Source: Verrucomicrobiales bacterium (lineage in GTDB: Bacteria > Verrucomicrobiota > Verrucomicrobiia > Limisphaerales > UBA9464). Taken from it: 33,893 nucleotides of DNA. This document shows, in pieces, positions 1 to 7,997 of this stretch. The notes beneath the pieces are model-generated. The model ran no database searches, had not been told where the DNA came from, and saw nothing but the letters and a program-made list of their open reading frames with translations. Location: contig JAIXUV010000207.1 in NCBI GenBank assembly GCA_027483345.1, positions 1 to 33,893 on the forward strand, given 5' to 3'. The position numbers and the translations under genes are program-made. Positions within the stretch are counted from its first letter, which is position 1. Each line of letters starts with the position of its first letter.

Positions 1-266
1 CCGGCCTTGGTGGCCACGCGTTGGATGGCGAAGGCGTTGGGGCCGCCGGGGACGATCTCGACGTCGAGGCCGGCCTCGCGGTACCAGCCCTTCAGCAGGG
101 CCTGGTAGAAGCCGCCGTGTTCCGGCTGGGGATACCAGTCGGTCATCAGGCGCACCTTCACCGGCTCCGCCGCGAACAACGGCAGCACCGCGCAGAGGAA
201 CGCGAGCAGGACCCGAGAGATCCGGGCGGCCGGGAACGGGTTCGTGATCGGGGTTCGCTTGGGCAT
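1..266 (-). CDS. NMT1/THI5-type ABC solute-binding protein, partial (N-terminal 88 residues)
   Basis: Reading leftward from ATG at 266, this gene runs off the left edge, so only the N-terminus is visible. Residues 1-33 form a signal peptide (basic start, hydrophobic stretch around LLAFLCAVLPLFA). The mature part begins with VKVRLMTDWYPQPEHGG and then GWYREAGLDVEIVPGGPN at about 60-77. That pattern (tryptophan, Pro-x-Pro-Glu-His-Gly-Gly, then a Gly-Gly-Pro-Asn loop) is the opening of NMT1/THI5-like periplasmic binding proteins, which deliver pyrimidine- or purine-like ligands to ABC permeases. It starts 11 bp after the amidohydrolase stop, so the two are almost certainly co-transcribed. The same motif occurs in the lipoprotein encoded at 1723-2874, so they are paralogues. 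The ligand is unknown. The C-terminal two-thirds are outside the window. Confidence 0.85.
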   Translation of the reverse strand, partial: MPKRTPITNPFPAARISRVLLAFLCAVLPLFAAEPVKVRLMTDWYPQPEHGGFYQALLKGWYREAGLDVEIVPGGPNAFAIQRVATKA

Positions 267-277
267 GGGAGGCGGGT

Positions 278-1675
278 TCACTTGGCCCGACGGAGCCGGT
301 CGTGGAACCGGCGGGCCGTGCGGCGGTGTCTTTCGAGGAGCTTCGGCAGCTCGACCCCGGTCGGCTGGCCGTCCCGGACGCGGACCTTCCCGTGGACGAG
401 CACGGTCTCAGCGTTGCGCGGATGGCAGAGCACGAGGCCGTGGACGACGTCGTCGGCACCGTTGCTGAAGAGGTCCTCGGCCGGGAACACGGCGAGGTCC
501 GCGCACTTGCCGGGCTCGAGCGAGCCGAGGTCGGCGGACCGGCCGAGGTTGCGGGCGCCCTCGAGCGTGGCCATCTCGAGAGCCTGTTCCGGGGTCATCG
601 CCCCGGCGCCGTGGACGACGCGGGTGAGGAGGAGCGCGAGCCGGGCCTCGTTGAGCATGTGGCCCGAGTCGTTCGAGGCCGAGCCGTCGACGCCGAGGCT
701 GACGGGGCTGCCGCCGCTGCGGAGGTCGTTGACGCGGCAGACGCCCGACCCGAGGCGCATGTTGGAGCAGGGGCAGTGGGCGATGCCGGTGCGGGTGCGG
801 GTGAGGTGGCCGACTTCGCGGTCGTTGAAGTGGATGCCGTGGGCGAGCCAGACGTCGTCGCCTTCCCAGCCGAGCTTCGACATGTAGGCGAACGGCCGCG
901 CGCCGAGCATCTTCAGGGCGTCGGCGTTCTCGGGGATCGTCTCGCCGCAGTGGGTGTGGAGGCGGACCTTGAGCGAGCGGGCGAGGCGGGCGGTCTCGCG
1001 GTAGAGGTCGCCGGAGCAGCCGAACACGGTGCAGGGCGCGAAGGCGACGTGGGACATGGCACCGGGACCGGACCGGTGATGCGTGTCGAACAGGCGCTGG
1101 CAGTCGGCGAGGATGGTGTCGGTGTCCTGGCAGGACCATTCCGGCATGATGTCGCTCGGGATGTTCACCGAACCGCGGCAGCCGACGTAGCGGATCCCGA
1201 GCGCCGCCGCCGCCTCGAATCCGGCGTCGAGCATCCGGTCGGAGCCGTCGCGCGGGAAGAGGTAGTGGTGGTCGCTGGTCATCGTGCACCCGCTGAGCAG
1301 GAGCTCGGCGCAGGCGACTTGGGTGGCGACATGGAGGTCGTCGGGCGTGAAGTTCCGCCAGAGCGGCATGTGGCCGGCGAGCCAGGGCAGGAGCGGAAGG
1401 TTCGAGACCGGGCCGAACGCGCGGGCCAGGTTCTGGAACATGTGGTGGTGGGTGTTGATCATGCCCGGCAGCACGATGCCACCGCGGGCGTCCACCACCT
1501 CGACCCCACCACCCGCACCCCGGACGCGCGGGGCCGCACCGGTGCCCAGCGACCGGATGAAGCCGTCCTCCGCCAGCAACCACGCCCCTCGCAGGACGCG
1601 TCGGTCCGTGTCCATCGTCACCAGGTGGCCGATGTTGCGGACCAGCGTCTTCGTCTTGGGTGCGGCTTGGGGCAT
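278..1675 (-). CDS. 8-oxoguanine deaminase-like amidohydrolase
   Basis: This 465-residue cytosolic metal-dependent deaminase belongs to the amidohydrolase superfamily (AtzB/TrzN/8-oxoguanine deaminase branch). Visible metal and catalytic positions are the HxH pair in NTHHHM (H76, H78), HTHCGE with H242 and E245, AHG with H279, and GVDGSASND with D330. The stretches AELLLSGC..SDHHYLFP, WLAHGIHFN and HCPCSNMRLGSG closely resemble, from memory, the Pseudomonas 8-oxoguanine deaminase that converts 8-oxoguanine to urate and ammonia. One difference is HCGE where those enzymes usually have HLAE. I chose ATG at 1675 because a GGAGGAA lies 8 bp upstream and the longer reading adds only low-complexity Arg-rich residues. 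It lies between two NMT1 binding proteins, 47 bp after one and 11 bp before the other, which suggests that its substrate is the imported ligand or is derived from it. Other triazine or pterin-type amines are possible substrates. Confidence 0.85.
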   Translation of the reverse strand: MPQAAPKTKTLVRNIGHLVTMDTDRRVLRGAWLLAEDGFIRSLGTGAAPRVRGAGGGVEVVDARGGIVLPGMINTHHHMFQNLARAFGPVSNLPLLPWLAGHMPLWRNFTPDDLHVATQVACAELLLSGCTMTSDHHYLFPRDGSDRMLDAGFEAAAALGIRYVGCRGSVNIPSDIMPEWSCQDTDTILADCQRLFDTHHRSGPGAMSHVAFAPCTVFGCSGDLYRETARLARSLKVRLHTHCGETIPENADALKMLGARPFAYMSKLGWEGDDVWLAHGIHFNDREVGHLTRTRTGIAHCPCSNMRLGSGVCRVNDLRSGGSPVSLGVDGSASNDSGHMLNEARLALLLTRVVHGAGAMTPEQALEMATLEGARNLGRSADLGSLEPGKCADLAVFPAEDLFSNGADDVVHGLVLCHPRNAETVLVHGKVRVRDGQPTGVELPKLLERHRRTARRFHDRLRRAK

Positions 1676-1722
1676 TTCTGAAGTTCCTCCGTCCCGGCTG
1701 CCGGGCAACCGGGGAAGACGTC

Positions 1723-2874
1723 CTAGGGAGTCCCGGCCCGTTCGACGGGCGCGTTCGTCCAGAACGGCGCGGGCAAGGTGGGATCCACCTTCAGGGCGGC
1801 CGGGGTGAAGGCGTCGGTGACGACGGAAGCAACCGGGACCGGCGTTCGGACGACGCCGAGGTCGAGCAGGATGCGGCCGAGCTCCTCCCATCGGCGGAGG
1901 TCGACGGCACCCATCGATTCGCCGCGGGCGGCGTCGCCTTCCACGAGGCGCAGCTCCCGCATCTTGACGTAGCTGAACCGCATGCCGCCGGCGTCCATGG
2001 TGGGCGAGATCGAGCGGATGTGAGCGTGGATGGGTTCGGGATCCTTGAAGTAGGATTGCCAGCCGAGGTAGGCGCCGCGGCTGAACTTGGCGACGAGTTC
2101 CGGGTGCTTCTCGACGAGTTGGCGGTTGGCGATGATCACGCGGTAGGGGTCGAAGCCGGACTCGCTGATCTGGAGAACCCTTGAGGCGACGCCCTCGCGC
2201 AGGGCGTAGTAGGGCTCGCTGGTCGGGTAGGCCTGCATGATCCAGTCGGGGTCCTTCACGAAGTTGGCCACGTTGCCCGTGATCGGACGCACCCGGATCT
2301 TCTTCAACGCGTATTTCTTCTGCAGGAACTGCAGCCAGGTGCCGCCGATCTGCATCGCGAGATCGCGGTCCTCGAGGTCGGCGAAGGAACGGACGGGGGA
2401 ATCCGCGCGGACCATCACGCCCTGCGGGTCATGCTGGAAATAGGAGTTCACCGCGACAATGGGCAGGCCACGGTCGACGGCCACGAACACGGCGTCGCCG
2501 CGGACGATGCCAAGGCCGTAGGGATCGAGGGCGACCCGTTTCTCGATCTCGGAGTTGGGGCCGCCGATGAGGACGTTCACCTTCACGCCCTCGGCATCCC
2601 AGATCCCGCGTTGCTGGGCGGCGTAGTAGCCGCCGTGCTCGGGTTCGGGCACCCAGTCGTGGATGAAGTTGAGCGGTTCGGACTGGGCCTTGGCGTCCGC
2701 CGAACCGGCGGAGGAACCGGCGGAGGAATCGCGGCCGCATCCGCCGAGGAGCCAGAAGACAAGGACCGCGGCCACGGCCACCAGCAGTCGGGCGGACCAG
2801 CGGAGGGCATCCGCCAGCCTGGATTGGACCACGGACGAATTCTGCAGCTCGAAGTCGGTCTCGGGACGGTTCAT
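1723..2874 (-). CDS. NMT1/THI5-type ABC solute-binding lipoprotein
   Basis: This 383-residue protein has a hydrophobic segment at about 29-45 ending in a lipobox-like LLGGC (Cys46), so it is probably a lipoprotein. The mature region starts LNFIHDWVPEPEHGGYY (about 68-84) and VLIGGPN, the NMT1/THI5 periplasmic-binding fold, and is full-length for that family. The ATG at 2874 is preferred to an upstream in-frame start because the extension runs into a palindromic repeat. No good Shine-Dalgarno is visible at either. It is first in a minus-strand run with the 8-oxoguanine-deaminase-like gene and a second binding protein. The matching ATPase and permease are not on this strand inside the window; the only pair present is in the divergent operon at 10551-12147. 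Because the TonB receptor upstream ends in an intrinsic terminator, this gene probably has its own promoter in 2875-3030. Confidence 0.85.
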   Translation of the reverse strand: MNRPETDFELQNSSVVQSRLADALRWSARLLVAVAAVLVFWLLGGCGRDSSAGSSAGSADAKAQSEPLNFIHDWVPEPEHGGYYAAQQRGIWDAEGVKVNVLIGGPNSEIEKRVALDPYGLGIVRGDAVFVAVDRGLPIVAVNSYFQHDPQGVMVRADSPVRSFADLEDRDLAMQIGGTWLQFLQKKYALKKIRVRPITGNVANFVKDPDWIMQAYPTSEPYYALREGVASRVLQISESGFDPYRVIIANRQLVEKHPELVAKFSRGAYLGWQSYFKDPEPIHAHIRSISPTMDAGGMRFSYVKMRELRLVEGDAARGESMGAVDLRRWEELGRILLDLGVVRTPVPVASVVTDAFTPAALKVDPTLPAPFWTNAPVERAGTP

Positions 2875-2908
2875 GGAGTCAGACTTGGCCGGATGCGAAC
2901 AGATGGGT

Positions 2909-2994
2909 CTCACGCCAAGGCGCAAAGACGCCAAAGGGGATTGGAAACCGCTGATTCTCCTCCGTTACAGCGCGACTTGGCGGCTTGGCGTGCG
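2909..2994. repeat. Imperfect palindromic intergenic repeat (MITE/REP-like)
   Basis: The left arm at 2911-2935 reads CACGCCAAGGCGCAAAGACG followed by CCAAA. The right arm at 2975-2992 (ACTTGGCGGCTTGGCGTG) is its imperfect inverse complement, with about 40 bp between them. Repeats built from CACGCCAAGGCGCAAAGACG-like units are scattered through many environmental bacterial genomes (from memory, not searched). The element sits between the receptor terminator and the lipoprotein start and could affect expression or fold in RNA. Only one clear copy is seen in the window. Confidence 0.55.
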
Positions 2995-3032
2995 GGTCCG
3001 GTCTGCATGGATCGGATGTGGTTCGGTACAGG

Positions 3033-3074
3033 AAAAGGGGGCTTCCGACCGCACACACAACAGCCGGAAGCCCC
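3033..3074 (-). terminator. Intrinsic terminator of the TonB receptor gene
   Basis: Read on the minus strand, GGGGCTTCCG (3074-3065) pairs perfectly with CGGAAGCCCC (3047-3038) around a 17-base loop. The stem is followed by C then TTTT (3036-3033). It begins 20 bp after the receptor stop codon at 3095, in the right position and orientation to end that transcript before the binding-protein gene. Confidence 0.85.
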
Positions 3075-3094
3075 ACGCACTGGAGGAGGATGGA

Positions 3095-5524
3095 TCAGAA
3101 CTTGTAGCGGATCTGTCCGCTGATGCGGAAGGGCTGCTCGGGGAAGATCACGTCGTTGCCAGCGAAACCGGGGTCGATGGACGTCCAGTTCCGCTCGTCG
3201 GTGATGTTGAAGAAGTTGATCTGCACGTCCCACTTCGGCTGCTTGTAGAAGATGAAGGCGTTGATGACGTACTGGGTGGGGATGATGAGCGTGCCGTTCT
3301 GGTTCTGCCACTGCTCACCGGTGACCTGCGGGCCGACGCTGGCACCGAGGCCGTTGTCGAGCTGGTAGGTCAGGTAGGCGTTGAAGAGAACGCGGGGCAC
3401 GGAGGCGGCGCGGGTCTTGCCGAGCACCGGCGCGTAGGAGTAGTTCGGGCTGCCGCGGCCGGTGCCGGACTGGCCGTCCACGATGAACCCGACCGGGAAA
3501 CCGTCGAGGTAGTTGCCGGTCTGCTGGCCGGGGCGGGAGTCGGCGGTGGCGTCCTGGTAGGTGAAGTTGGCGCTCGCGTTGAAGTTGCGGTCCGGCTGGT
3601 AGAACGCCTCCAGCTCGACGCCCTTGGTCTCGATGCCGATCGGGTCGCCGACGAGCTGCGGGGCCACGCGGGTCTGGTTGAAGAGGGAGGCGCCGACGAA
3701 GACCTTGTTGTCGAGCAGGCTCGCCTTGGATCCGACCTCGATCAGCTCGCTCTCGGTGGAGAGGGAACGCTCGAGGCCGGCCTTGGTGTTGCTGGTGCCG
3801 TCCACGCCGCCGAAGTTCGCGCTGCCCTGGATCGCGTTGACCAGGTTGTAGGTCGCGTAGCTCGTCAGCGTGGGCATCCACTTGTAGATGCCGCTGATGA
3901 AGACCGAGGTGTTGAAGACGTCGGTCGAGACGTTGTAGCGGTTTCCGACCGGGAACCCGACGGCTTCTGGGCTGCGGGCGGAGGCGCTGATGTAGTCGCC
4001 GCGGCCGCCGGCGATGATGGAGAACTTGTCATGCAGCTTCATGTCCCACTGCGTGAAGAAGGCTCCCTGGCGGATCTCGGAGTTCTGGTCGCCGTTGCCG
4101 AAGAAGTAGTTCGAGCCGTAGCCGGGGGCGCCGGGGACGAGGACCGTGCTGCCGCCGTAGGTGGTGATGGCCGGGTTGACGGGCAACCGGAAGGAGGTGG
4201 CCGGCTGGGTGACGTCGTAGAGGAAGAACGGCTCGATCGAGAAGTCCTGGTAGGAGACGAGCGAGGCGTAGCGGAGGTCGACGCCGCTGATGGTCTTGAT
4301 GGGCAGCTCGAAGCTGCCGAGCTTGGGCGCGATCTCGTAGTGGAGCTCGGTGCGGTCGTTGACCATCCAGTTCTCGGGCACCCACTCGGTGTAGCCGTAG
4401 CCGGAAGCCTTTCGGGACTCCTGGGTCTCGCCGTAGGCCCGGTTGACCACCTTGCCGAAGTCGTTGATCAGGTAGGTCGAGATCAGCTGCGAGGAGAACT
4501 TCTTCGCGGCGGCGCTGTCGCCGGGGGCGTTGATCGTCTGCCAGGGGTAAACGTGGACGCGCGAGGCGAGGTTCGTGTTGAGCAGCGCGAAGTTCGCGTT
4601 GAGGCCGAAGGCGCCGATGGAGGTCAACGGATCGCCGAACGCGTTGTTCGGGAGCACCGGGCCCGCGATGTAGAGCCAGTCGTCGATCAGCTCCTGGGTG
4701 ACGCGGTTGATGCCGATGACCTCGTTGAAGCGGGAGGTGTAGAACTGGGCGTTCCAGTCGAAGGTGAGCTTCTCGTTCGGACGGAAGGTCAGGGCGCCGA
4801 AGATGTCCTGGGTGTTGTCCTTGACGTTCTGGTAGTAGCCCTCGGCCTCACGTCCGAGGTAGCTGACGCGCCAGGCGAGCTTCTCGTTGATCGGCCCGCC
4901 GTAGTCCAGGATCCACTCCGGGTTGAAGTAGCTCTGGCCGCCCGGGACGTAGCTGCCCCAGCGGGTAATCAGCTCGCCGTGGTTGGCGTCGAAGTAGGGG
5001 AGCTTGGTGACGAAGTTGACGTAGCCGCCCGGGCCGTTGCCCTGAGGACCGTAGACCGCGGAGCCCGGGCCCTTGACGATGTCCATCGCCTCCACGCCGT
5101 TGAAGCTCGCGAGCACCGAGTTGCGGCTGTAGATGGTCCGCTGGCCGTTCTGGTAGATCTCGGAGAGATCGCCGCGGATGACGGGGACGTTCGCGAGTCC
5201 GTAGCGGGACGGCGTGTAGACGCCGGGCGAGTACTGGTTGAAGTCCGTGGCGCGGGAGATGGCGCGGGCCTCCATCTGGGCCTTCGTCACCAGGGACACC
5301 GACCGCGGGGTCTCGAGGATGCTCCGGTCGTCGCCCATCACCGACTCCACGGGGCGGGCGGTCGGAAGGACCGTCTCCTCGATGGGCAGTCCCTCGACCA
5401 CCACCTTGTCGAGCACGTTGGTCGATCCGGGAGTGGCCTCCTGCGCCTGCGCGGCGAGGAACGGGACGAGGGCGAGGGTGGCGACGCCACCGATACGGCC
5501 CGGAAGCCAGAAACGAGGTTTCAT
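3095..5524 (-). CDS. TonB-dependent outer-membrane receptor
   Basis: This 809-residue protein is an outer-membrane beta-barrel importer energised by TonB/ExbBD. Residues 1-27 are a signal peptide ending AQA. A TonB-box-like DKVVVEG lies at 39-45. The plug domain follows, with ETPRSVSLVT, VPVIRGDL and DIVKGPGSAVYGPQG, the plug signature of siderophore-type receptors. The rest is barrel, ending in FRISGQIRYKF with the terminal Phe needed for barrel assembly. The N-terminus lacks a carboxypeptidase-like or STN domain, so SusC-type polysaccharide uptake and sigma/anti-sigma signalling are unlikely. Its place between the divergent catabolic operon and the binding proteins suggests that it imports the same ligand across the outer membrane, but a metal chelate cannot be excluded. 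The gene is single and terminated at 3033-3074, with a 451-bp divergent control region upstream. Confidence 0.93.
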   Translation of the reverse strand: MKPRFWLPGRIGGVATLALVPFLAAQAQEATPGSTNVLDKVVVEGLPIEETVLPTARPVESVMGDDRSILETPRSVSLVTKAQMEARAISRATDFNQYSPGVYTPSRYGLANVPVIRGDLSEIYQNGQRTIYSRNSVLASFNGVEAMDIVKGPGSAVYGPQGNGPGGYVNFVTKLPYFDANHGELITRWGSYVPGGQSYFNPEWILDYGGPINEKLAWRVSYLGREAEGYYQNVKDNTQDIFGALTFRPNEKLTFDWNAQFYTSRFNEVIGINRVTQELIDDWLYIAGPVLPNNAFGDPLTSIGAFGLNANFALLNTNLASRVHVYPWQTINAPGDSAAAKKFSSQLISTYLINDFGKVVNRAYGETQESRKASGYGYTEWVPENWMVNDRTELHYEIAPKLGSFELPIKTISGVDLRYASLVSYQDFSIEPFFLYDVTQPATSFRLPVNPAITTYGGSTVLVPGAPGYGSNYFFGNGDQNSEIRQGAFFTQWDMKLHDKFSIIAGGRGDYISASARSPEAVGFPVGNRYNVSTDVFNTSVFISGIYKWMPTLTSYATYNLVNAIQGSANFGGVDGTSNTKAGLERSLSTESELIEVGSKASLLDNKVFVGASLFNQTRVAPQLVGDPIGIETKGVELEAFYQPDRNFNASANFTYQDATADSRPGQQTGNYLDGFPVGFIVDGQSGTGRGSPNYSYAPVLGKTRAASVPRVLFNAYLTYQLDNGLGASVGPQVTGEQWQNQNGTLIIPTQYVINAFIFYKQPKWDVQINFFNITDERNWTSIDPGFAGNDVIFPEQPFRISGQIRYKF

Positions 5525-5975
5525 CAGTTCGGACGGATTAGTTGGGTTGTTTGAGTGCGACGGGGGTCAGACGCCGCAGTGCCCCCAAGGCATCCGGCGT
5601 GCCAAACCTCCCCCGGATCCTACGGCAGTTCCGGCACCCTACTGAAGGCTGATTCTTTCCACCGCCACCTCACCGGATTCCAGAGCGGGCGACAGTTGCC
5701 CGTTTTCCTCGGCTTCTGCGCAAAATCGGGGGAGTGGCCTTCCGCGGCACGACGTGGTTCGGATGAAGCGGATTGCTGGATGAACAGGGGATGCAGGCAG
5801 GAGATTCAATCTCGGCGCGGCGCTGGGGTGGTGAAGAGCGTCCGGGGGTGGGTGGCGGTATTTGGCCACGCTGGGCACGCGTGTGTCCCGGGGCGCCGGG
5901 TGGCCCTGATCCAGAAGCGACAGGGAGTCGACGGTCCACGGGCATTCGGAGGGTGAATGGGCCGATGGCGGGGCC
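5525..5975. promoter_or_regulatory. Divergent intergenic control region between receptor and catabolic operon
   Basis: This 451-bp stretch carries no convincing gene. It must hold the promoters of both the receptor (minus) and the deaminase operon (plus). On the receptor side, GGCA at 5589-5592 and GGCAC at 5633-5637 can each pair with TGCC/GTGCC at 5599-5603, giving two mutually exclusive hairpins in the predicted 5' leader. A further imperfect hairpin (GCGACG...CGCCGC) lies at about 5557-5577. No known riboswitch consensus was recognised, and no clear -35/-10 pair was found on either strand. Confidence 0.5.
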
Positions 5976-6563
5976 ATGGAACATCCTCTGCTTTACGCGC
6001 CAAGGATGGCCCAGACCCCGAAACGCCCGACCCCCGAGGATGAGGTGTTCATGAAGTCGCTGGCCGACTTCGCGCACCGCGAGTTGGCGACGGATCGCCG
6101 TTCGCCGTTCGCTTCGGACGTGGTGGAGACGTCGACCGGGAAGCTCGTGATGCGTCGGCTGAACGGCGTGCGGATCGAGAACGACCCGTCGAGCCACGCC
6201 GAGGTGCGGGTGATGCGTGCCGCCTGCAAGAAGCTCAAGACCACCAGCCTCAAGGGCCACACGCTGTACACCACCTGCGAGCCGTGTCCGATGTGCATGG
6301 CCATGGCCCTGTGGGCCGGGATCGACCGGGTCGTGTTCGGATCGACCATCTCGGACGCCTCGCGCCACTGCGCCCAGATCTACGTTCCGGCCAAGACCCT
6401 TCAGCGGAAGTCCGACATGGACTGCGAGGTCGTGGGCCCGGTGCTCCGCAAGGAGTGCGTCGCCTTGTTCGAGGATCCGCGGATGCTTTCCGCGATGGCG
6501 CTGTGGAAGAAGTCCCGTGGCGGGAAAGCGGCCAAGCCCGCGCGCCGCGCATCCGGATCCTGA
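5976..6563 (+). CDS. Guanine deaminase-like nucleobase/nucleoside deaminase
   Basis: This 195-residue protein of the cytidine-deaminase-like fold hydrolytically deaminates a nucleobase or related amine. The zinc site is complete: HAE at 74-76 (His ligand plus catalytic Glu) and CEPCPMC at 101-107 (Cys104 and Cys107 as ligands). The spacing and the string TLYTTCEPCPMCMAMALWAGI match bacterial guanine deaminases and tRNA/nucleoside deaminases. The long N-terminus and the neighbours favour a free base over tRNA. ATG at 5976 is used; ATG at 6006 (MAQTPK) is an alternative, and neither has a good Shine-Dalgarno. It is first in a seven-gene plus-strand run, 23 bp before the FAD oxidase. The basic tail (KKSRGGKAAKPARRAS) is unusual for the family. 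With the 8-oxoguanine-deaminase-like gene across the divide, two distinct deaminase folds serve this locus. Confidence 0.85.
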   Translation: MEHPLLYAPRMAQTPKRPTPEDEVFMKSLADFAHRELATDRRSPFASDVVETSTGKLVMRRLNGVRIENDPSSHAEVRVMRAACKKLKTTSLKGHTLYTTCEPCPMCMAMALWAGIDRVVFGSTISDASRHCAQIYVPAKTLQRKSDMDCEVVGPVLRKECVALFEDPRMLSAMALWKKSRGGKAAKPARRASGS

Positions 6564-6586
6564 CACGCCGTCCGCCCCTTTCGTCC

Positions 6587-7972
6587 ATGACCAACGCCGA
6601 CCTCGTCGCACTCGCGGAGCTCCTGCCCGCCGAACGGATCGTCACCGCCCCCGCGCAGCTCGAGACCCTGAGCCGCGACTTCTACTGGTACTCGCCCATC
6701 CTGAAACGGGACCTCTCGGACCGCCGGGCCGAAGTGGTCGTGCAGGCGCGGGACGTGGAGGACGTGAAGGCGATCATCCGGTTCGCCTTCGGCCGCCGCA
6801 TCCCCCTCACCCTGCGCGGGGCCGGCACGGGAAACTACGGGCAATGCATCCCGACCCACGGCGGCATCGTGCTGGACCTGGCGGCGTTGGACCGGATCCA
6901 CGGCATCTCGCCGGACGGCGTCGCGGTCTGCGACCCGGCGGCCCGACTGGCCTCGATCGAGAACGCCGCGCGCCAGGTCGGCTGGGAGCTGCGATGCTAT
7001 CCGAGCACATTCGTGAAGGCCGGCGTCGCCGGATTCTGCGCGGGCGGCTCCGGCGGCATCGGCAGCATCACCTGGGGCGGCCTCCGCGAGAACGGGACGG
7101 TCCACGCGCTCACCATCCTCACCATGGAGGCGGAGCCCCGTGAGATCCGCCTCGCGGGACCCGACATCTTCCGGATCCTCCACGCCTGGGGCACCAACGG
7201 GGTGATCGTGCAGGTGGAGCTGCGCCTGGCGCCGCGGACCAACTGGGCCCAGCTGGCGGTGGCGCATCCGGAGTTCCCGGCCTCGTTCGACTTCGTCGAG
7301 GCGATCGCCAAGAACGACTCCTTCAAGAAGCGCCTCACCTCGTGCTTCGAATGGCCGCTGCCGTCCCACTTCACCCCGCTGCAGAAGTGGGTACCGAAGG
7401 GCCGTGCGCTGGCCTTCTTCGAGGTGGCGGACGACCAGCTCCAACGGCTGGCCGACGCCGCGAAGAACGGGGGCGGCGAGGTCTGCTTCGTGGCCCCCTA
7501 CACGGAACCGCGTCGCGGGACCCTGCTGAGCGACTACACGTGGAACCACACGACGCTGTGGGCGTTGAAGGGGGATCCCTCCCTGACCTACCTCCAGTGC
7601 GGCTTCTCCGCCACCGAGGCCCGCAGCCAGATCCGTCGGCTCAAGGCGCGGTTCGGCGACGACTTCCTGATGCACGTCGAGTTCGTCCGGTGGGACAACG
7701 TGGTCACCCCCGGCTCCATCCCGGTCATCCGCTACAGCACCGACGAGCGTCTCCGGGAGATGATCACCTTCTGCGAGGGCATCGGCGTGAGCGTGGCCAA
7801 CCCGCACGTGAACTTCCTCGAGGGTTCGGGGCGTTGGCGGCCGGACGACGCCAAGCTGGTGGCCAAGCAGGAGTACGATCCCCGCGGCCTGCTGAACCCG
7901 GGCAAGATGCGCGGGTTCGCCGCGAGCCTCGAGGGGGTGTCCGGAAACGCGCCGCTGGAAGCCGCCGCCTGA
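6587..7972 (+). CDS. FAD-binding oxidase/dehydrogenase, GlcD (VAO/PCMH) family
   Basis: This 461-residue flavoenzyme probably oxidises a hydroxy acid or related small molecule. The FAD-binding PCMH domain fills about residues 40-190: VVVQARDVEDVKAIIRFA, then LRGAGTGNYGQ for the diphosphate loop, and VAGFCAGGSGGIGSITWGG. The C-terminus ends EYDPRGLLNPGKMRGF, the usual closing motif of glycolate-oxidase/D-lactate-dehydrogenase-type proteins. There is no signal peptide or iron-sulfur motif, so it is a soluble single-subunit type. The start at ATG 6587 lies 23 bp after the preceding stop, and the upstream in-frame extension overlaps the deaminase. Context suggests that it oxidises an intermediate of the same pathway. 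The substrate cannot be told from sequence. Confidence 0.85.
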   Translation: MTNADLVALAELLPAERIVTAPAQLETLSRDFYWYSPILKRDLSDRRAEVVVQARDVEDVKAIIRFAFGRRIPLTLRGAGTGNYGQCIPTHGGIVLDLAALDRIHGISPDGVAVCDPAARLASIENAARQVGWELRCYPSTFVKAGVAGFCAGGSGGIGSITWGGLRENGTVHALTILTMEAEPREIRLAGPDIFRILHAWGTNGVIVQVELRLAPRTNWAQLAVAHPEFPASFDFVEAIAKNDSFKKRLTSCFEWPLPSHFTPLQKWVPKGRALAFFEVADDQLQRLADAAKNGGGEVCFVAPYTEPRRGTLLSDYTWNHTTLWALKGDPSLTYLQCGFSATEARSQIRRLKARFGDDFLMHVEFVRWDNVVTPGSIPVIRYSTDERLREMITFCEGIGVSVANPHVNFLEGSGRWRPDDAKLVAKQEYDPRGLLNPGKMRGFAASLEGVSGNAPLEAAA

Positions 7973-7997
7973 CGAACCCGAACCGACCCACGAACCC

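Noticed and set aside
302..1681. 459-codon plus-strand frame opposite the amidohydrolase
   Set aside because: Composition is typical of an antisense shadow and the amidohydrolase motifs on the minus strand are complete.
2663..5554. 963-codon plus-strand frame opposite the TonB receptor
   Set aside because: No domain and Val/Glu/Gly-rich; the receptor has signal peptide, plug and terminal Phe on the minus strand.
5525..5660. Known purine, TPP, cobalamin or NMT1-motif riboswitch upstream of the receptor
   Set aside because: No conserved core of those classes could be recognised by eye; only unexplained alternative hairpins are reported.
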